NCBI GenBank assembly: GCA_043813895.1 | Contig: JBDRKQ010000152.1 | Location: 1-24,873 of the forward strand | Source of the DNA: CAZTAR01 sp043813895 | Lineage (GTDB): Bacteria > Planctomycetota > Phycisphaerae > UBA1845 > UTPLA1 | Reading direction: 5' to 3' | DNA: 24,873 bases | Part shown: positions 22,422 through 24,873 of the stretch, in pieces | Layout of the letters: the number at the start of each line of letters is the position of its first letter | How positions within the stretch are numbered: the stretch's first letter is position 1 | Notes under the pieces: generated by a model | What the model saw: only the letters and a program-made list of their open reading frames with translations | What the model was told of the DNA's origin: nothing | The model's database searches: none | Translations under genes and position numbers: made by a program

Positions 22422-23801
22422 ATGATGCTCACTCGAGTCAAACCAACAGGCTTCGGTCGACGTTGCCGGGGTATTCTTCAGACCTGCTCGCTCGTCGGCT
22501 TCCTGTTCGTCTGCGGTACAGCCTACGGACAGGCTGCCACCTCGCCGAGCTCCGACCCACCGGCTCAGAAGCAGGACAACCAGCCCACGGCTCAGACGCA
22601 CCCGCACAACCCGGAGTTGTGGAACGTCGATCAGATGATGGAGGATGCCGTCCTCCAAATTGCGCGCCGATACAACCTCAACAAGGCGCAGGAGAACTTC
22701 ACCCGTCTGCTCCTCGTGGGCCGGGTCCGCGCGTTTCTCGACGAGCATGAGGGCGAAGTCCGCCAACTGCTTACCGAGAATATCGAATTGAGGCTCAATC
22801 CCGCAAAGGCCACACCCGAGGCCTACAAGGATTGGGCCATCAAGGCGCTCCCCGTCTACGAGGCTGCCCAGGAGGCGATCTTCGCAGGCAACGAAGAATG
22901 GCGTGAGATTCTCGACGAGGATCAGAAGAAACTGCACGATCAGGATCTCGCCCAGATGCGCACGAATTTCGACCAGGTCGAGCGGACGCTGTCCCAATGG
23001 CAAAGGGGAGAGGGATTGGCCGCGCCCAGGCGGAGCCTCCAGACCGACGGTCCTGACGGACAGGCCGGGCGCTTGTCCGACCCGCAACAGGGCGGCGTGG
23101 TGAGGAGCCAGTTCATGGAGGACAACTGGCTGGCGTACGTCAACCTGTTCATCCAGGCTTACAAGCTCGACGAGAAGATGGCCAATGCCGCCCGTGCCAA
23201 GATTCACAAGGAAGCACTCGCGCAGGCCAAGGCCTATCGCGAGAAGCACGAACGCGAGTTCGAGGCAATCGAGCAGGAAATGCGGCACCCCAGCACCGAC
23301 CCCGAAAAACCCACGAAGCCCAGGGAGCTGGTCCTGCGAAAGGCCGGGTTGGAACGGCCCATTCGAACCATGTTCGTCAAGATGAACGAACGCCTGCAAG
23401 AACTCCCGACGAGCAAACAGAAGAACGATGTTGATGCCCAGAAGCAGCAGCAGTTGATCAACCTGTTCAAGATGCTCTCCGGCGAGTACGACCCCAAGGA
23501 GCCCACCAACATCGGGGCTACCGGCCGACCGGATCCCAAGGCCGCGACCACCGCCCCTGCCACCGCTCCTGCCGATGCCGCGCCGACGACCACGAAGCCC
23601 GCCGCAGTCGGTCCCGAGAAAGAGCAACCTTCTGGGGAGAAAGCGACGCCGGCCACTCAGAAGGCCGAGGTTTCAGCGGAAGCCCCCAAGAAACCTGCGG
23701 CCCCACCCGAGGCCAAAGACGGATCGGCCGAGGAGGATTCCGGCGGCCCGCCACAGCCGAAAGCCGAAGAGCCATCCAAACCCGTCGAGGTCGGCGAGTG
23801 A
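22422..23801 (+). CDS. Exported protein of unknown function with disordered C-terminus
   Basis: A 459-residue protein I do not recognise. A signal peptide is likely (basic GRRCRG, then ILQTCSLVGFLFVCGTAYG, cleavage near residue 36). A polar Gln/Pro/Ser linker follows to about residue 65. A helical, charged central domain runs from about 66 to 350 (MMEDAVLQIARRYNLNKAQENFTRLLLVGRV, then EKMANAARAKIHKEALAQAKAYREKHEREFEAIEQEM). The last 100 or so residues are low-complexity Ala/Pro/Thr/Lys/Glu (for example TTAPATAPADAAPTTTKPAA) and probably disordered. The same style of Thr/Pro/Ala tail occurs in the divergent HEAT protein. The helical domain has no Cys after the signal region and no catalytic motif that I could identify. 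The ATG at 22422 is supported by GAGG upstream; the adjacent ATG at 22425 is equivalent. Confidence 0.75.
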   Translation: MMLTRVKPTGFGRRCRGILQTCSLVGFLFVCGTAYGQAATSPSSDPPAQKQDNQPTAQTHPHNPELWNVDQMMEDAVLQIARRYNLNKAQENFTRLLLVGRVRAFLDEHEGEVRQLLTENIELRLNPAKATPEAYKDWAIKALPVYEAAQEAIFAGNEEWREILDEDQKKLHDQDLAQMRTNFDQVERTLSQWQRGEGLAAPRRSLQTDGPDGQAGRLSDPQQGGVVRSQFMEDNWLAYVNLFIQAYKLDEKMANAARAKIHKEALAQAKAYREKHEREFEAIEQEMRHPSTDPEKPTKPRELVLRKAGLERPIRTMFVKMNERLQELPTSKQKNDVDAQKQQQLINLFKMLSGEYDPKEPTNIGATGRPDPKAATTAPATAPADAAPTTTKPAAVGPEKEQPSGEKATPATQKAEVSAEAPKKPAAPPEAKDGSAEEDSGGPPQPKAEEPSKPVEVGE

Positions 23802-23970
23802 CGGACTGGGGCGACGCCGGTCAGGCCTGGCAGCCCGTCGCAGTGCGGGCCGCTTGAACACCTCTTCCACTCTTCGTACAGTCTGGCACTGACCACGAGT
23901 GGGGTCGCGCGGCGGTGCGCAAGAGCCTCCTCGATCGTAACACACGACGCGCCAAGAGAAGGGCGAACCC

Positions 23971-24492
23971 ATGCAAACGCCAACGGACTACAAGACGGCG
24001 GCCTACCGCAGGTATCCCGAACCGGTCGCCATCGCCGTCGCCCGAGACGAGAAGGGCAAGTGCAACCCCATCACGATCGGGTGGATCATGCTGACGTCGC
24101 ACGAGCCGCCCATGATGGCCATCTCCGTCGGCAAGACGAGGTATTCGCTCGGTGCGATTCGCCACGCCGGTGAGTTTGTCATCAGTTACCCCTGCGCGGC
24201 CATGCAGGCGGATGCCAAGTTCCACGGCACCCACTCCGGTCGAGACATGGACAAGCTCGCGGAGTTCGCAACGAAGACGCAACCCGCCACGAAGATCGAC
24301 TGCGTGCTCCTCACCGACGCCGTCGCCAACTTCGAGTGCAAGCTCGTCTCCGAATTCGAAGCCGGCGATCACATCATCATGGTCGGCGAGGTCGTGGCGT
24401 CCCATGTGAACGACGACGCCACGCTCGGCAGACTGTACACCCTCGCGCACGAACAACTCGGCGGCCTCCCCCCGGATTCCGGCTCGGAGTAG
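23971..24492 (+). CDS. Flavin reductase-like (flavoredoxin family) protein
   Basis: A 173-residue cytosolic FMN-binding split-barrel protein of the flavin reductase-like family. Such proteins bind FMN and pass electrons from NAD(P)H or other donors; some act as the reductase partner of monooxygenases or as flavoredoxins. Visible segments are PVAIAVARDEKGKCNPITIGWIMLTSHEPPMMAISVG (the conserved FMN-contact region with ITIGW), GEFVISYP, KFHGTHSGRDMDKLAEF and IIMVGEVVASHV. The family usually has 160-200 residues, so this is full length. GAAGGG precedes the ATG at good distance. It is a single gene downstream of the exported protein, with 169 bases between, and just upstream of IS remnants. The partner is unknown. 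Confidence 0.88.
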   Translation: MQTPTDYKTAAYRRYPEPVAIAVARDEKGKCNPITIGWIMLTSHEPPMMAISVGKTRYSLGAIRHAGEFVISYPCAAMQADAKFHGTHSGRDMDKLAEFATKTQPATKIDCVLLTDAVANFECKLVSEFEAGDHIIMVGEVVASHVNDDATLGRLYTLAHEQLGGLPPDSGSE

Positions 24493-24510
24493 ACATCGAG
24501 CGCGCAGAAG

Positions 24511-24723
24511 CTATCCCAAAACCTCTCTGAGCAGGAGCATTGTACATCCGAGATGAAGGAAACCTCGGAACAACGTGGTCGACTTTTCCCGGCGAATGCT
24601 CAATCGGCGGAAGCGTTGAATCCAGCCAATCGTGCGTTCAGCAATCCAACGCCGTTTGTACCGACACTGTGAGCGTCCACGACCGCCATGGGTTGGGCTG
24701 CGGGCGTGAGGGCTGGCCCGGGG
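24511..24723 (-). pseudogene. C-terminal remnant of an IS5-family DDE transposase
   Basis: The minus-strand frame ending at a TAG (24511-24513) reads CRYKRRWIAERTIGWIQRFR, then RLSIRREKSTTLFRGFLHLG and CTMLLLREVLG. This is the conserved C-terminus of IS5-family transposases around the third catalytic acidic residue (the Glu of AERT; the YxxRxxxE part of the signature is present). About 70 codons remain; the frame meets a stop at 24724-24726, and the N-terminal two thirds with the other catalytic Asp residues are missing. It is therefore a dead fragment. The break coincides closely with the proposed left end of the next element. Confidence 0.82.
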
Positions 24724-24780
24724 TCACCTTCGGTTTAGCCCGGATATTTCATCAGCCCGAGCAGATTAGCGTATAGAAAC

Positions 24781-24841
24781 GGCCTCTTTGTCCCGTAGAC
24801 TGGGTGTTTGTCAAGAACATTCAGCCCAGGGCAAGGAGGCC
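24781..24841 (+). promoter_or_regulatory. Hairpin sequestering the IS transposase ribosome binding site
   Basis: The left arm GGCCTCTTTGTCCC (24781-24794) pairs with the right arm GGGCAAGGAGGCC (24829-24841), about 13 pairs with one bulge and one G-T pair. The right arm contains the Shine-Dalgarno AAGGAGG (24833-24839). In a transcript that reads in from outside, this stem would hide the ribosome binding site. That is a known safeguard in several IS families. Confidence 0.6.
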
Positions 24842-24846
24842 GTTCG

Positions 24847-24873
24847 ATGACGGAGTGTAACCGCAGCACGCTT
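24847..24873 (+). CDS. Transposase N-terminus, probable IS1380 family, partial
   Basis: Only nine codons (MTECNRSTL) are in the window. A perfect AAGGAGG ends seven bases before the ATG, so translation starts here. The assignment to IS1380 rests on the similarity of this N-terminus to family members as I remember them, and on its place next to a presumed element end. The remainder lies beyond the window. Confidence 0.5.

Larger units (their letters stand above)
24739..24873 (+). mobile_element. Left end of a probable IS1380-family insertion sequence, cut by window edge
   Basis: From about 24739 (CCCGGATATTTCAT) the sequence changes character and leads through a hairpin to a strongly initiated small frame whose first residues (MTECNRSTL) recall IS1380-family transposases. 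The terminal motif and the adjacent TTAG (24735-24738, possible 4-base target duplication) are proposed by eye; the right end lies outside the window, so the boundary is not proven. Confidence 0.45.

Noticed and set aside
1..24873. tRNA, rRNA or tmRNA genes
   Set aside because: I looked for T-arm-like GGTTCRANTCC strings and rRNA-like blocks and found only matches inside protein genes with no surrounding cloverleaf; a covariance search was not possible.

Overview
The window is a high-GC chromosomal segment, densely coding and mostly housekeeping, most likely from a planctomycete (perhaps a Phycisphaerae-like lineage). That placement is an inference. It rests on the mix of dispersed palindromic and heptamer repeats, large exported HEAT and Ala/Pro/Thr-rich proteins, a REP-type Y1 transposase, IS5 and IS1380-like remnants, and predominantly bacterial-type core enzymes. 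No rRNA, tRNA or CRISPR array was seen.

Layout. At 1-2246 an aconitase-superfamily operon encodes one large subunit between two different small subunits; the first small-subunit gene is cut by the window edge. At 2297-5076 are an SGNH hydrolase-like membrane-anchored protein, a convergent TauE/SafE permease whose 3' end it overlaps, and an unrecognised helical protein. At 5336-8399 lie purM, lysC (aspartate kinase) and a thermonuclease-fold protein. At 8400-8981 a RAYT-like Y1 transposase faces the nuclease gene tail to tail. At 9147-13014 an oversized valS carries in-frame palindromic repeats and is followed by a DUF151 (bifunctional nuclease) protein. At 13071-17184 there is a galactokinase-like GHMP protein lacking the usual catalytic Asp, then on the minus strand a NeuC-type UDP-GlcNAc 2-epimerase preceded by a TPR-like membrane protein. 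At 17377-21649 are aroA and a large exported HEAT-repeat protein, convergent. From 21650 to 22421 is a long stretch with no convincing gene. At 22422-24492 are an exported low-complexity protein and a flavin-reductase-like protein. From 24511 to the end there is the tail of an IS5-family transposase, abutted by the left end of what looks like an IS1380-family element.

How it works together. The amino-acid and nucleotide genes (isopropylmalate-type dehydratase, lysC, aroA, purM, valS) appear as separate transcription units, not one pathway operon. The most unusual signal is the repeat ecology. Four copies (one truncated, one inverted) of a palindromic element are translated inside ValRS, a RAYT-like gene lies directly upstream, an imperfect inverted repeat sits at the RAYT 5' end, and heptamer arrays fill the purM-lysC gap. 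Other points worth checking are the one-large/two-small dehydratase operon, the degenerate GHMP kinase, and a hairpin that hides the ribosome binding site of the terminal IS transposase.
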